A DNA stretch of 40,058 nt from a virus: the IMG/VR virus record IMGVR_UViG_3300037587_000326, positions 1-40,058 of that record. The stretch is one strand, 5' to 3'. Below the pieces are notes generated by a model. It made no database searches. It saw only the letters and a program-made list of their open reading frames with translations, and was not told the DNA's origin. Of the stretch, positions 23,132 through 32,353 are shown piece by piece. Each line of letters opens with the position of its first letter. Position 1 is the stretch's first letter. A program made the translations under genes and the position numbers.

Positions 23132-25166
23132 TTGTCTTAACCTCTGGCATCACAGCAAGCAGTGTAAACGGTAGCGGCTGCGGCTGCCTGAAATACAACT
23201 TACCATCGCGATCGTACCCACTCGGCACCGGGGCTTTCTTGTCGCCAGTAAAGGGCGGTATTGGCTGATCCATTAAATCAGATGAGTCGCGAAATGGTAT
23301 TCGATCTAACTTCGTCGCGTCAGGGCCGAATAGAATACCTACCGACTGGAAAAATCTGATTGCAACTGATGATATTCGCTTTATCTTTCCTTGTGCAGTC
23401 CCGTCCGCACTTCCTGCTTCAATTCGAAGTAACCCTACATCACGATTTTTATACAGTCCAATATGTACTTTCGAAGCGGTTCGATCCAGTGTTATAGCAC
23501 CGCTCACAACTGTCTTATCCGGGTGTGTGGCACCATCAGCAAGTATCTGAACAGCCTCACCCTCCAGGTGGTCTAGACCTGAAATCGTCGTTGCTGGCGC
23601 ACCGTCATACGATAAACCTGAATCGATAAAAAAGGCGTTTTCGATATCAGCATCAGGCTCTAAACCACCTGTTTTGACTTCAATATACCGGTACTCCACA
23701 CCATTGATCCAGCGCTTCACAGATAACCACACTTCGTCCCGAGCCACATTATCAGATCCTGGGATTACCGCAACTGACTCAACCAGCGCCTGTGTGCCGC
23801 TGGCATCTGAGGTGCCTCCAAGTACATGCGAGTGCCAGCCAAATACATCCTGATCACGTTCGTACGTCATCCCTACGAGGCGCCCATCCGCTCGGACACC
23901 CCAGATTATACTATCCGGATCTTGCTGGTACGCGAGCTGTGATATACCGCCACGAGTAATGTGCTCTGAAAGCAGTGTCAGATCCGGTGTGTTATAACTA
24001 TCTGATTCGAACGAGTACTCTAATTGGCGAACCTTCTCACCACCACGCTGTACAAATATCACCACGTCTGCAATTCGAGTCGGTTGTATTCCAAGACATC
24101 CAAATTTAGTGCGCCGTACAATCCGAACATCCGTCGGTGTGATTGCAGCGTCTCTCGATGATGCAGATGCGACGTGGATGCCACCAGCTGTTCCGATCGC
24201 AAGTAGATCTCCCGGTGATAGCCACTGAATCGCGTTGACCTGATCAGACGCGATCGTATACTTCAAGGCGTCCGAATCGTCAGATCCTGCCAGGTGATTT
24301 GGGTAATCAGCACTCTGTGACGCCCATAGCGTCTGTGAGTACTCAATCGACCCAGCCCACCATAATCTCTGCTCATAGAACGCTACCGCTCTTGGATAGC
24401 CGTTAGCATCGGACCAAGCCCCTTCTGACCAGTCGCTGATAGCGCTGGTTCCAGATAATGTCTCAATGACAGTAGCTGCGACAACAGTATCTGACGTGAA
24501 TCCTGTGATTTTCACGTAACCATCACCGGTACCATAGCGCCACAGCGCACCGACATGGCCTGCCAGGAATAGTGCCGCACTCGCTACCAGTGTTATATTC
24601 CCAGTCGTCGCTGACGGCGTTATGGTGAGTGTGTCATCAATATTTAGATCGAGGTATGGTCCGAATGTAGTTACAAACTCAGCCAAAATCCATGTAGTCA
24701 CAGTCGTTCTGACCAACGTCATTGGAGCATGATTTTTATGTGCGATATATAGCGTATCCGCACTCTGTGTAAACTGCAGTTCGAATAACTCAGCTTCAGT
24801 ATATGGGGTTACAATCTCGAGTACTGCTGGTGTATCAAACTCATCCGCGAACTCATCTGCAAATGGCCCAGATTGCAGCGCAGATTTATTCGCGAAGACA
24901 CGGATATACAGATTACCAAATTCCAATACATATGCTTGAGCCGTGGAGAATTCGAATGGCACCAACCGAGCTTTTTCAGTGCCTGTCTTAGTAGCTTCGA
25001 TGTGCTGAGTCCCACCTCTGGACGTTACAGGTCCGTGCGGCATGACTTCCATATTTAGCAGTGTTTCAGAGCTATTCTGATATTTATCCAGGTCGCTACG
25101 ACCCAACAGCCGCGGACTTAGCTCTCCAGCATTAAAACTATTTTGGATTGGTGATGCTTTTGGCAT
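23124..25166 (-). CDS. Tail tubular protein B / nozzle (680 aa)
   Basis: The N terminus has the well-conserved pattern NSFNAGELSPRLLGRSDLDKY followed by MPHGPVTSRGGT (given as two short motifs, residues about 9-27 and 42-53), typical of podovirus nozzle proteins. The rest is beta-rich, including WYAQ-like strands and a region FYEQRLWWAG near 257-266 that is also characteristic. It forms the distal tail tube below the adaptor encoded by the gene directly upstream, with which it overlaps by 1 base. Confidence 0.92.
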   Translation of the reverse strand: MPKASPIQNSFNAGELSPRLLGRSDLDKYQNSSETLLNMEVMPHGPVTSRGGTQHIEATKTGTEKARLVPFEFSTAQAYVLEFGNLYIRVFANKSALQSGPFADEFADEFDTPAVLEIVTPYTEAELFELQFTQSADTLYIAHKNHAPMTLVRTTVTTWILAEFVTTFGPYLDLNIDDTLTITPSATTGNITLVASAALFLAGHVGALWRYGTGDGYVKITGFTSDTVVAATVIETLSGTSAISDWSEGAWSDANGYPRAVAFYEQRLWWAGSIEYSQTLWASQSADYPNHLAGSDDSDALKYTIASDQVNAIQWLSPGDLLAIGTAGGIHVASASSRDAAITPTDVRIVRRTKFGCLGIQPTRIADVVIFVQRGGEKVRQLEYSFESDSYNTPDLTLLSEHITRGGISQLAYQQDPDSIIWGVRADGRLVGMTYERDQDVFGWHSHVLGGTSDASGTQALVESVAVIPGSDNVARDEVWLSVKRWINGVEYRYIEVKTGGLEPDADIENAFFIDSGLSYDGAPATTISGLDHLEGEAVQILADGATHPDKTVVSGAITLDRTASKVHIGLYKNRDVGLLRIEAGSADGTAQGKIKRISSVAIRFFQSVGILFGPDATKLDRIPFRDSSDLMDQPIPPFTGDKKAPVPSGYDRDGKLYFRQPQPLPFTLLAVMPEVKTNG

Positions 25167-25744
25167 TACGTTGCTACGTTACCGATACGTGAGTTAACCC
25201 ACTCATCAGCCTCATAGACCTCGATGGAGCCATTTTCTTGCGCGTCTGATCCTTTCGCTTCCGCGATCTTTTCATCGTAGAGCGTCTTCATCGATGCCAA
25301 GCGTGAGTCTGAATCTGTTAGTGGGATCGCCAAACTCATAGCAATCTTAGCTGAAAATGCCTCTACAAACAGCGCATCGAACTGTACAGGATCAGTAACC
25401 TGTTTAATATATTGGATTTTTACCGCGATGCGATTCGTTAGAAGTTTTTTACCTTCGATTTTGTACGTATCTAAATCACAATCCGTCTTCAAGACTCGAA
25501 GACAATTAGTAGGAAGTTGGAACTGATTTGAAAACCCAAACGGGGGGCTAGTTACTAGCAACGCTAATCGCGCACGCTCAAGCGCAAAGTTCCATTTTGC
25601 TGCTCGTAAGACAGAATCTCGCAGCGCTTCATACCGCTGGTTGCAGAGTCGCGCAGCTTTCACATCATCAGTAAGTGATGTGATTGTATCCTCACCAAGT
25701 TCAATCAAGCCCGCGTTACAGATCGCTACAATACTTTGTGACAT
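25166..25744 (-). CDS. Tail tubular protein A / adaptor (192 aa)
   Basis: The pattern ICNAGLIELGEDTITSLTDD...AARLCNQRYEALRDSVLRAAKWNFA (in pieces, residues about 8-28 and 31-55) is the standard start of gp11-type adaptors that connect the portal to the nozzle. The length of 192 residues is normal. It is the first gene after the terminator at 25754-25785 and overlaps the nozzle gene, so it begins the tail part of the operon. Confidence 0.92.
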   Translation of the reverse strand: MSQSIVAICNAGLIELGEDTITSLTDDVKAARLCNQRYEALRDSVLRAAKWNFALERARLALLVTSPPFGFSNQFQLPTNCLRVLKTDCDLDTYKIEGKKLLTNRIAVKIQYIKQVTDPVQFDALFVEAFSAKIAMSLAIPLTDSDSRLASMKTLYDEKIAEAKGSDAQENGSIEVYEADEWVNSRIGNVAT

Positions 25745-25753
25745 AATTTAACA

Positions 25754-25785
25754 AAAAGGGCGGAACATTCCTGCGCCGCCCTTTT
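25754..25785 (-). terminator. Rho-independent terminator after the capsid genes
   Basis: On the minus strand a perfect 10-bp stem (25785-25776 with 25763-25754; AAAAGGGCGG with its complement) has a 12-base loop and ends in a run of five T. It follows the putative decoration protein gene and precedes the adaptor gene, so it would reduce transcription of tail genes compared with capsid genes, as Tphi does in T7. The A/T symmetry means it could also act on plus-strand transcripts. Confidence 0.85.
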
Positions 25786-25815
25786 CAGACCTCCTTAGCC
25801 AGCCGATACGCGCGT

Positions 25816-26301
25816 TTAATCTTGTACGTAAACGAAGTACCCGTTGATCGTTGCGGAAGCTATGAGCGTAGCGTCATTGACTTGAGCGGTAAGCGTAACC
25901 CCACCGTTCGATTCAAACAGCTTCGTCTCATCCTCACCGATCGTACCGGTAGGATTAAACGTCACTGCTAACGATACGTCAACACCATCATCCAAACCGT
26001 TGGGATCTGCAGCTACTGCATCACCATCTGTATCGACATACGCCAACCAGCCGATATCCATCGTACGTGCAGCACCCAGCGCCGAACATGTGATCCGCGA
26101 CGACGCCAGAAATACTCGGACAACACCAGCCGGGACTTTAACCAACTCTGCGAGTGAGCCAGCGTCACCAGCTGCAGCGCCTTGAGTAAACGTGAACCGC
26201 AGAATTTTCAACTTCCCGCGAAGTGTATCGACACCGGTCATAACAGGTGGTGTCGCCTCCTGGTTTTCAATCTGGTCGCTTTGTTCTTGTGTAACAGCCA
26301 T
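25816..26301 (-). CDS. Putative head decoration or minor capsid protein (161 aa)
   Basis: The protein is acidic and beta-rich (DVSLAVTFNPTGT, TLTAQVNDATLIAS), with a short helical N terminus. It starts right after the major capsid gene with a good GGAGG site and is followed by a terminator, so it is expressed at capsid-protein level. Position and composition suggest a capsid-stabilising or decoration protein; no family was recognised with certainty. Confidence 0.75.
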   Translation of the reverse strand: MAVTQEQSDQIENQEATPPVMTGVDTLRGKLKILRFTFTQGAAAGDAGSLAELVKVPAGVVRVFLASSRITCSALGAARTMDIGWLAYVDTDGDAVAADPNGLDDGVDVSLAVTFNPTGTIGEDETKLFESNGGVTLTAQVNDATLIASATINGYFVYVQD

Positions 26302-26336
26302 TTAACTATCCTCCAAAATATTTTAGTTAGTGCCGA

Positions 26337-27200
26337 TTATTCTTCGCAGGCAATTTCAACGACTTTCTTTTCTTCCATCCGAGTCGCACCGAAAGTTTCC
26401 TCGCGGAATACCTGAACTGAATAGTTCTTGTCATCACGCTCCGAAACCCGAGTTACAGTCCCACCTTCACCACGTGAAATTAAGATCCCATCTTCAGCCC
26501 AGGCAATAACTTGGCGATCAGGTGTGGAGTCTTCAGTCAACTGCTCGGAGCGGATGAACTCAAACCCAAGGAACGAGTTAAGCTGCCCCATGGCCAGTGC
26601 TTTGACCGTGTTGTAGTCAGAGCTTTTCACTTCAGTGGTATTCAGTAAGTCACTGACCTGTTTAGCTGTAACTGCGATATACCGTTTGATTTCCTCGTCG
26701 ACTTCATTCTCGTCAAGGATTTCTTTGGCACTCAGCAATTTCGCGATCGTCAGACCAGCAGATCCGTGTACGATCTTCTGTGTTGATGGGAGTACAATAC
26801 TCGTACCACCGGCCTTGCCAGTCTTTGCGGTACCCAGCGCTGCTTGAATGATCAGTAAATCGCGTTTGCGGTTCATACTCGTCATAGCACTTTGTGCGTA
26901 CGTACTGGCCGGGTCGATCAGCATGCGCACCTTATCAGCATTGTCGATAAGATCCGCCCAACGGAATGTACGCAGAGTCACCTGGCGGCGAGCATGCGGT
27001 GTATCCATACGAGGGGTATCATCGTGGCGACTGGTGGCCTCCTCGACTTCAGTGGCGCCGACCTGTTCAAAAAACTGTGTTTCACCGGTCTGGGTTTCTT
27101 CTCGAACTTTCCCGCCAAACCGAGAATCCTTCTGTTGTGAAAGCAAATCGATATTAGCACCAAACTGCTCCACAAATGCGGTAGTGATTTCAAAACTCAT
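26337..27200 (-). CDS. Major capsid protein (287 aa)
   Basis: The N terminus EITTAFVEQFGANIDLLSQQKDSRF... is the pattern of the podovirus capsid family found in many marine and environmental phages, followed by DTPHARRQVTLRTFRWADLID (about 66-86) and RKRDLLIIQAALGTAKTG (about 111-128). HK97-like fold is expected for this family. Size and place, downstream of a scaffold gene, agree. GGAGG lies 8 bases before the ATG. The leader upstream is 123 bases long and may hold extra control elements. Confidence 0.92.
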   Translation of the reverse strand: MSFEITTAFVEQFGANIDLLSQQKDSRFGGKVREETQTGETQFFEQVGATEVEEATSRHDDTPRMDTPHARRQVTLRTFRWADLIDNADKVRMLIDPASTYAQSAMTSMNRKRDLLIIQAALGTAKTGKAGGTSIVLPSTQKIVHGSAGLTIAKLLSAKEILDENEVDEEIKRYIAVTAKQVSDLLNTTEVKSSDYNTVKALAMGQLNSFLGFEFIRSEQLTEDSTPDRQVIAWAEDGILISRGEGGTVTRVSERDDKNYSVQVFREETFGATRMEEKKVVEIACEE

Positions 27201-27254
27201 GACACATCCTCCAAAAAATTTGGGTTATCAAATAGTTCAGGGGTGTCGGAGTTT

Positions 27255-27308
27255 ACCGGCCCTATTGCTGCTTTTTAGTGCCAGGCTCTTGCGAGGTGTC
27301 TGGCCGGT
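27255..27308 (-). promoter_or_regulatory. Possible structured leader before the major capsid gene
   Basis: The 123-base gap between scaffold and capsid genes contains the inverted repeat ACCGGCC (27255-27261) / GGCCGGT (27302-27308) and an overlapping alternative GCCAG/CTGGC hairpin (27280-27284 with 27300-27304) with an inner CTC-GCAA-GAG loop. It could be a partial terminator after the scaffold gene, a processing site or a leader that increases capsid translation. No promoter hexamers were convincing. Confidence 0.35.
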
Positions 27309-27323
27309 TACATTTACTGTAGC

Positions 27324-28133
27324 TTAAGCTGCGATCCCTTGCAACCTCTGACGTAGTGCATACACCTTATCAACTTGCTGCTTATGCTCGATATGCTTCC
27401 TGTCCATGTATGCCGGGTGGCCCATCGCCTCAGCGATATCAGTTTTGATATCAGTTCTAGTCATCCCCTGCTCTCCACCATCGAGACCGGTGTCCTCAAG
27501 TACTTTATTGGCGATTCCTGAGAGAATCTTTACCAAAATCGGATTTTCCAGTAAATCATCTTTGCTGATCTTACCTTCAGCACCCTCACCGCCCAGTTCG
27601 CGAATGATCCGCATGCTGACTTCAACATGTGCATCTACATTGGCACCATATTCACTGCGCAGTTCGGTAAGCGCCTCGGCTTTTAGTGCTTCGCCAGCTT
27701 CTGCTGTGTCTTTCCCAGACGTTACGACTGTGTTGTAGAGAAATTCGTTCATGCCTTGCGCTTGTTTACTACTCAACCCAAGCCCGTGCATCATCTCAGT
27801 TAACGTCTTGTCAAAAGTCTCGTCGAACTTCTGCTCATCGGAAACGCCTTCAGGGGCAGTTAGTTCGTACCCATCGGCAGCATCCGGGCGGCCAAGTCGC
27901 CCGTAAATATCAGTCCACTGCTCATCAGTCTCCGGCAGCGTAAATTTATCTTTGCCGATCATGCCGACAGCATTTATGTGGCCTTTAACAAAGGCACCAA
28001 AGTCGGTGTACTTCGCGATCGACGGATCTTCGCGTATGTCTTCTGGGATCAGTTCGCGCCAGTTATCAGCGCTCATTGTTACGGTATCGCCTGCAGGTGG
28101 TGTTCCTTCTGGCGGCGTAGTTGGATCAGGCAT
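27324..28133 (-). CDS. Scaffolding protein (269 aa)
   Basis: This acidic, largely helical protein starts with a Pro/Thr-rich disordered segment and ends with a basic helix (HKQQVDKVYALRQRLQG), the usual arrangement of podovirus scaffold proteins in which the basic end contacts the coat protein. WRELIPEDIREDPSIAKYTDFGAFV in pieces (residues about 26-50) matches many phage scaffold proteins. It lies directly upstream of the major capsid gene. GAGGAG precedes the ATG. Confidence 0.88.
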   Translation of the reverse strand: MPDPTTPPEGTPPAGDTVTMSADNWRELIPEDIREDPSIAKYTDFGAFVKGHINAVGMIGKDKFTLPETDEQWTDIYGRLGRPDAADGYELTAPEGVSDEQKFDETFDKTLTEMMHGLGLSSKQAQGMNEFLYNTVVTSGKDTAEAGEALKAEALTELRSEYGANVDAHVEVSMRIIRELGGEGAEGKISKDDLLENPILVKILSGIANKVLEDTGLDGGEQGMTRTDIKTDIAEAMGHPAYMDRKHIEHKQQVDKVYALRQRLQGIAA

Positions 28134-28377
28134 TTTGTGTCTCCTCGATTATTGTTGGTAAATCTGCTGGGCCGTAGCCCATACTGAACATAATGTGGTG
28201 TGCAACATCTCTGCGATGTGCACGAGCAATGATATTATTTGGGTCGTTATCCTGCTCTGGCTCCAACACATGGCATGTGGTTAGAATATCAGCTAGCACG
28301 CGCTTCCCAGCTGGTGAGTTAAACGTCTCAGCGTAATCCATACGCAGCTGGTCGGGTTTATCTGCTTTTTTACCCAC
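28126..28377 (-). CDS. Small head protein between portal and scaffold (Bbp19-like, 83 aa)
   Basis: The likely start is GTG 28377, which overlaps the portal stop by 8 bases and has GGAGG 6 bases upstream; the longer frame to 28569 lies inside the portal gene and is rejected. The sequence has YAETFNSPAGKRVLADIL (about 14-31) and RRDVAHHIMFSMG (about 56-68), a pattern found in small proteins placed between portal and scaffold genes in phages such as BPP-1 relatives. The function is not known. Confidence 0.8.
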   Translation of the reverse strand: MGKKADKPDQLRMDYAETFNSPAGKRVLADILTTCHVLEPEQDNDPNNIIARAHRRDVAHHIMFSMGYGPADLPTIIEETQNA

Positions 28378-29977
28378 CGGCAGCCTCCGCGTTAGCGTTC
28401 GTCGAATCCACGTTGGCCTGCTTCTGAGCCATTTCAAGATCAAATGCTTGCCTCTGCGCCTCTGCACGCTGCTTTCGAATCGCGTCCACATCATTATCAC
28501 TACGAAATAAATCTGGATCGATCCCATGTAAATCAATACCGATGTGTCTAAACGCAGCATCACCGTCAAACGAGTCCATGATACTTGGATCTTGCTGGAT
28601 CATAATCGACATGATATCAAACGTCCGCAATATTCCGCCGGCTTCAAGCTGTTTCTGAGCACGCGAAATTGGGCTTTCGTACTCAATTTTGATCTTACCT
28701 GCTGTCTTCAAGATCTCAGGTACTTCTGGAAATTTCCCCTGGCGGAACAGAATCGCAAAAATTCGGTCGATCATCGGCCCCAGCAATTCTGTCTGGAGGC
28801 GGCCAAGTACCGGCCCCATCAACCGCAGTTTTTCCTCAGTGCGCTGTAATACCTCAGTCGCCGTCATCTGCGGTCCTTGCTGAAGCTGTAACTGATCGAT
28901 AAAGAACGCCTCGCGAATACGTGCCCGCACACCGTCCATCATGGCCTCGCCGATATCGATCCGGCCACCTGTCTTCATTGGCTCTGGTTTCGCCGCTCCA
29001 CGCCGATAGTAATTGATCCCCGCCGGTACTGAGCGTAGAACACCGATTACGCTGTCATCCTCGACCAGTAATGTCGGATCGACCATCTTCTGTGCGGCTT
29101 TGATCGTGGTGCGCATCATGGCGTTGAGCATCTTTACATCTGGTAAGGTCGAGATACCTGGCCCGCGACCGTACGTCTCACCACTGGATGATTTCGCAAA
29201 ACGCGGTGACATAAACGGCTTTTCAGGATACCCGCCATCCCTGATCTGGTGCTTACTTTTGACTTCAATAAACGTGGACATATACGGCATATTCGCCGTG
29301 TCGTTCCTTGTCGTATCACGTTCTGTACGAGGTGCTATGACGTGCAGAATCTCGATCTTCTCATCGAATTTTTTCTTTTCGATTAGCTTCTGAGTCTTCT
29401 CGCTGAGTTTTTCTTTTGGCCATTTCTGCAGTGCCTGGCGTACAGTCCATTTCCAGGTTCTGTACAGTGTATCCACTAGGCCGTCGGCATTTTCTGAGAT
29501 ATAACTCTCAGTCAGCGACCGCGCCTGGAAGTTTATACCTGATCGATCCTGGCGCTCTCCGATGAATAAAACGGCTGTGCAGAATGATCCAAAATCCATG
29601 TAGACTTCGTGCATTGCAGTGGAAAACCCAGCTTCTGGATCATTAATCTCCTCGAACATGATGTCCCGAGTAGCTCGGAGCCATTTCTTTACAGCGTCGT
29701 CCTTATTCAACTTTGGATCTGCCATCAACAGGGAGGCCCATGTCGTCGCAGGATTGGTCAGCATGCCATGGAGGCCAGACGCTAAAAGTTCGTTCGCGTG
29801 GATTGGTGTAGAATCATAGATTTTCGCCATCCGGCGTTCGCCAGGTGCTCGCTCAACTGTGAAATCAGCTCGTTTGGGGTAGATAAGATCTGCAATTTCT
29901 TGCCAATGAGAGTCCCAGTTTCTACGCTCAGATTTGAGGGATTTGAGTCGTGCGAGGTGCTGAGTGACATCAACCAT
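28370..29977 (-). CDS. Portal protein (head-tail connector)
   Basis: The protein has the hallmarks of podovirus head-to-tail connectors: LKSLKSERRNWDSHWQEIADLIYP near the start (in pieces, about 13-36), DSTPIHANELLASGLHGMLTNP near 55-76, RGPGISTLPDVKMLN near 271-285, and MTATEVLQRTEE near 375-386. The length of 535 residues is normal. It forms the dodecameric ring through which DNA enters and leaves the capsid. I choose ATG 29977 (MVDVTQHL); ATG 29995 is possible but overlaps the upstream gene and has no better ribosome site. Confidence 0.93.
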   Translation of the reverse strand: MVDVTQHLARLKSLKSERRNWDSHWQEIADLIYPKRADFTVERAPGERRMAKIYDSTPIHANELLASGLHGMLTNPATTWASLLMADPKLNKDDAVKKWLRATRDIMFEEINDPEAGFSTAMHEVYMDFGSFCTAVLFIGERQDRSGINFQARSLTESYISENADGLVDTLYRTWKWTVRQALQKWPKEKLSEKTQKLIEKKKFDEKIEILHVIAPRTERDTTRNDTANMPYMSTFIEVKSKHQIRDGGYPEKPFMSPRFAKSSSGETYGRGPGISTLPDVKMLNAMMRTTIKAAQKMVDPTLLVEDDSVIGVLRSVPAGINYYRRGAAKPEPMKTGGRIDIGEAMMDGVRARIREAFFIDQLQLQQGPQMTATEVLQRTEEKLRLMGPVLGRLQTELLGPMIDRIFAILFRQGKFPEVPEILKTAGKIKIEYESPISRAQKQLEAGGILRTFDIMSIMIQQDPSIMDSFDGDAAFRHIGIDLHGIDPDLFRSDNDVDAIRKQRAEAQRQAFDLEMAQKQANVDSTNANAEAAGG

Positions 29978-29978
29978 A

Positions 29979-30533
29979 TCAGTGCATCGACCCATCTACA
30001 AAGAACGCGATTTCTTCGATCGTAATCGTCGCTGTACTTGTTTCATTCGTTACGAATAGCTCAAAATAATCATCGGCTGATACATCCTCATAACCACTAA
30101 CTGAAATAGCTATAACCTCTGATCCTGATCCGATTGTATGCCGGACACTTGATGTATCGATTACAACACCGTTTTTCGCTATTTTAAACCCAAGTACCTG
30201 GTTGCTGCCACTACAGGTTAGTGATACCACAGCTCGTATCTCACAGTGCTTGTCTGGTGTGCCGATATATTTGATTCGATTACTCGTGCCGGAGTCATCA
30301 TCAAAAGCAGTCGCATCATCCGTAGCAAATAACGTCGTACCAGCCGCTTTGTAGTAAGTACCCGCTACTGAGATCGTCGTCGCAGCTGGTGTTACCATGC
30401 TAAACGCTCCGTTCGAGTGTAGCATCGAGACAATCAGATCACGCAAATCCTGCGCTGTGATCGAACTAGCAGCTTGACCATCTTGGAATAAGTTCGCCAG
30501 CAGGTCTGCCGAGGAGCGTACTGTATCAGCCAC
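29979..30533 (-). CDS. Putative virion protein with beta-sandwich C-terminal domain (184 aa)
   Basis: The start is GTG 30533 after AGGG. Residues 1-45 are helical (SADLLANLFQDG and TAQDLRDLIVSM), a pattern used as a trimerisation or attachment segment in phage fibres. Residues 50-184 are beta-rich (ISVAGTYYKAAGTTLFA, CEIRAVVSLTCSGSNQVLGFKIAKNG) and resemble C1q/TNF-like jelly-roll domains found in phage head fibres. It lies between a small basic protein and the portal gene. Confidence 0.7.
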   Translation of the reverse strand: MADTVRSSADLLANLFQDGQAASSITAQDLRDLIVSMLHSNGAFSMVTPAATTISVAGTYYKAAGTTLFATDDATAFDDDSGTSNRIKYIGTPDKHCEIRAVVSLTCSGSNQVLGFKIAKNGVVIDTSSVRHTIGSGSEVIAISVSGYEDVSADDYFELFVTNETSTATITIEEIAFFVDGSMH

Positions 30534-30534
30534 G

Positions 30535-30864
30535 TTATTGCCCTAAAAGCGTCTTTGGTGCGCCCAGGCTGGACGCGAAGATATCCGGTGTAATCTGTGA
30601 TCGACGTGTCGAGCGCGCACCTTTGAGTCGCAGTGGTCTCCGCCGGCGCTCCAGTGCAGCTGCAGTTTGAGTTTGTCCAAGTTTGGCTGCAGCTTCTGTC
30701 GCAGCCCCTGCCTCCTTCTCACGTTTTTTCTTTCGAGCTTGGCGTGCGGTATCATCCAACTCAGCACCAAGCGCCTCAATGGTCTCCCCACCGGAGTGGA
30801 GTGCACTTCCAACTGTGCGCCCAACACCGCTTACGCCTTTTCGTATTTTTTTCAGAAGTCCCAT
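30535..30864 (-). CDS. Small basic protein between terminase and portal region (109 aa)
   Basis: Not recognised. The N terminus MGLLKKIRKGVSGVGRTVGSALHS could be an amphipathic helix; the rest is Arg/Lys/Ala-rich, ending in SLGAPKTLLGQ. A similar Lys/Arg-rich small gene with a C-terminal 'LG-P-TLLGQ' ending is common near portals in this phage type, from memory. ATG 30864 is preferred over the adjacent GTG 30867 because both share the CGAGGT ribosome site. Confidence 0.65.
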   Translation of the reverse strand: MGLLKKIRKGVSGVGRTVGSALHSGGETIEALGAELDDTARQARKKKREKEAGAATEAAAKLGQTQTAAALERRRRPLRLKGARSTRRSQITPDIFASSLGAPKTLLGQ

Positions 30865-30988
30865 CACAAATACCTCGTGCTATAAATCGAATTTATCCAA
30901 GTATAGATAGTTTTTACAGTGAATTTCCACTCTTTCTCAGTAAAAAGTAATAAAAACACAGAGTTTTTCAGGTTTTTTCTCTGTAATT
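30865..30988. other. AT-rich gap with a 15-bp dyad before the 30864 gene
   Basis: This 124-base gap is very AT-rich and holds the perfect dyad ATAAAT-CGA-ATTTAT at 30882-30896, just upstream of the ribosome site of the minus-strand gene at 30864. It also has several T-runs at 30909-30980. It may contain a minus-strand promoter or operator for the portal-capsid genes; TATACT occurs on the minus strand but without a good -35, so I do not call a promoter. Confidence 0.3.
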
Positions 30989-32347
30989 TCAAAAATAATC
31001 GTGATCATCTACCGCAACTTCTTGCCGATTTGGCTGCCCTAAGCCGAATCCAACCTCATCATACGCCGTGGTGGCCGACGCCTGGCGCCTCTGTGATGGC
31101 CGTATCTCTCGGAGCCCCATAGCCAGAGTCCGCATACTATCCGCTGTGTGTGAGGTCCAGTCATGCACCGGTTTATACAGCCCGGATTTCTCATCAAACT
31201 CGCTGCGATACAGCGCCAGCGCTTCATACCCCACCTCGGTTTTATCTTCGTCAAAGTACATTCGCGGCAACAGCGTCCGTACGGCCTGTATACCATCCTC
31301 CACGGACTGCCGCGGTACAGCTGTTACTCGCTGATTCAATAGCGCCTCGAGTATATCCTGGCGACTCCGCGCCTCCGCGCCCATATTCCGCACCGTAATA
31401 TCATGTGGCAGCAAGTGCTCCTCATAGCTGTAGGGCTTATCCAACAGGACTTTCGCGTAGTGCTCAAACCCCTCATTTCGATTTGCATAATAGTCGATTA
31501 CTCGTACTTCTTTTCCATGTAACTGTACGAACCAGATTACCGTATCGTCATCCACTCCGATGTCCCACGCCGTTACCACACGTAGTTTCGGCTCCCATGG
31601 GACTGCTCCAATTCGATTTTCCGCTTTCGCCTTGGTGATCTGCTTGCCGTAGTAGGCGCCAGCCACCGCTGCATCAAACGAGCAGTAGTATTCCTGCTGT
31701 ACCAGATCCTCATCCATCCCCTCAGCACGCTCATCGTCGATGATTGATACTGGGTACGCCTGAGTGTCCTCCAGTGTGAGTATTTCTGCATACCACTTAA
31801 GGTTCTTTTTGGCCATCTGGAACAGTGTGTGGCCGTGATTCTTACCGCGCGGGGTGTAGATATACAACTCCCAACCTTCATTCTCTTTTAAAATCGGGGA
31901 GAGGAAGCGCCGGGCAGCAGGATTCGCCACTGAAAATTCAGAGTGGACCACACCAACCGGGTTGGCGCCCACCAGAGAATCGTAATTATCCGACCCCACT
32001 ACCTGCCAGATTGATCCGCACTTTAGCTCGATCCGCATCTCCTGCGAGTTTGTGGACTTGCGTATGGCCTCTGGGAACACCTGGTCGATCATCCGCCGGC
32101 CCTGCTTGTCGATGCCATCCCAGATAACCTTGCGGCCCTGCTTCTGCGTCGGGAGCATGTGCCAGTACACACCAATCCGCGTGTGAGCCGCTACCGCGGT
32201 CCAATTGAGCGCGAGTGAGTCTTTACCCCCGCGCCGGTGCCATACCGCTACTCCATGCTTCCCACCACGCTCAAAATACGTCCACAGGGGTAACTGGTAG
32301 GCGCGCGGCACCCAGGCGTTCGGGATCGTTATCTTGGTTTTGGCCAT
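30989..32347 (-). CDS. terL: Terminase large subunit (DNA-packaging ATPase/nuclease)
   Basis: The ATPase domain has HRRGGKDSLAL near residues 37-47 as Walker A (GKD variant), the adenine-contact MLPTQKQGRKVIWDGI near 64-79, and VGVVHSEFSVANP near 131-143 as the Walker B region. The nuclease domain has VTAWDIGVDDDTVIWF (about 258-273), with further Asp in LPHDITVRN and TADSMRTLAMG. The length of 452 is slightly short but normal for small podovirus terminases. It cuts and pumps DNA with the small subunit encoded upstream. Confidence 0.94.
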   Translation of the reverse strand: MAKTKITIPNAWVPRAYQLPLWTYFERGGKHGVAVWHRRGGKDSLALNWTAVAAHTRIGVYWHMLPTQKQGRKVIWDGIDKQGRRMIDQVFPEAIRKSTNSQEMRIELKCGSIWQVVGSDNYDSLVGANPVGVVHSEFSVANPAARRFLSPILKENEGWELYIYTPRGKNHGHTLFQMAKKNLKWYAEILTLEDTQAYPVSIIDDERAEGMDEDLVQQEYYCSFDAAVAGAYYGKQITKAKAENRIGAVPWEPKLRVVTAWDIGVDDDTVIWFVQLHGKEVRVIDYYANRNEGFEHYAKVLLDKPYSYEEHLLPHDITVRNMGAEARSRQDILEALLNQRVTAVPRQSVEDGIQAVRTLLPRMYFDEDKTEVGYEALALYRSEFDEKSGLYKPVHDWTSHTADSMRTLAMGLREIRPSQRRQASATTAYDEVGFGLGQPNRQEVAVDDHDYF

Positions 32348-32353
32348 TTGTTG

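Noticed and set aside
28377-28569. Longer N-terminal extension of the small head protein
   Set aside because: The extension overlaps the portal gene in another frame and reads as portal shadow; the GTG at 28377 has a GGAGG site at ideal distance.
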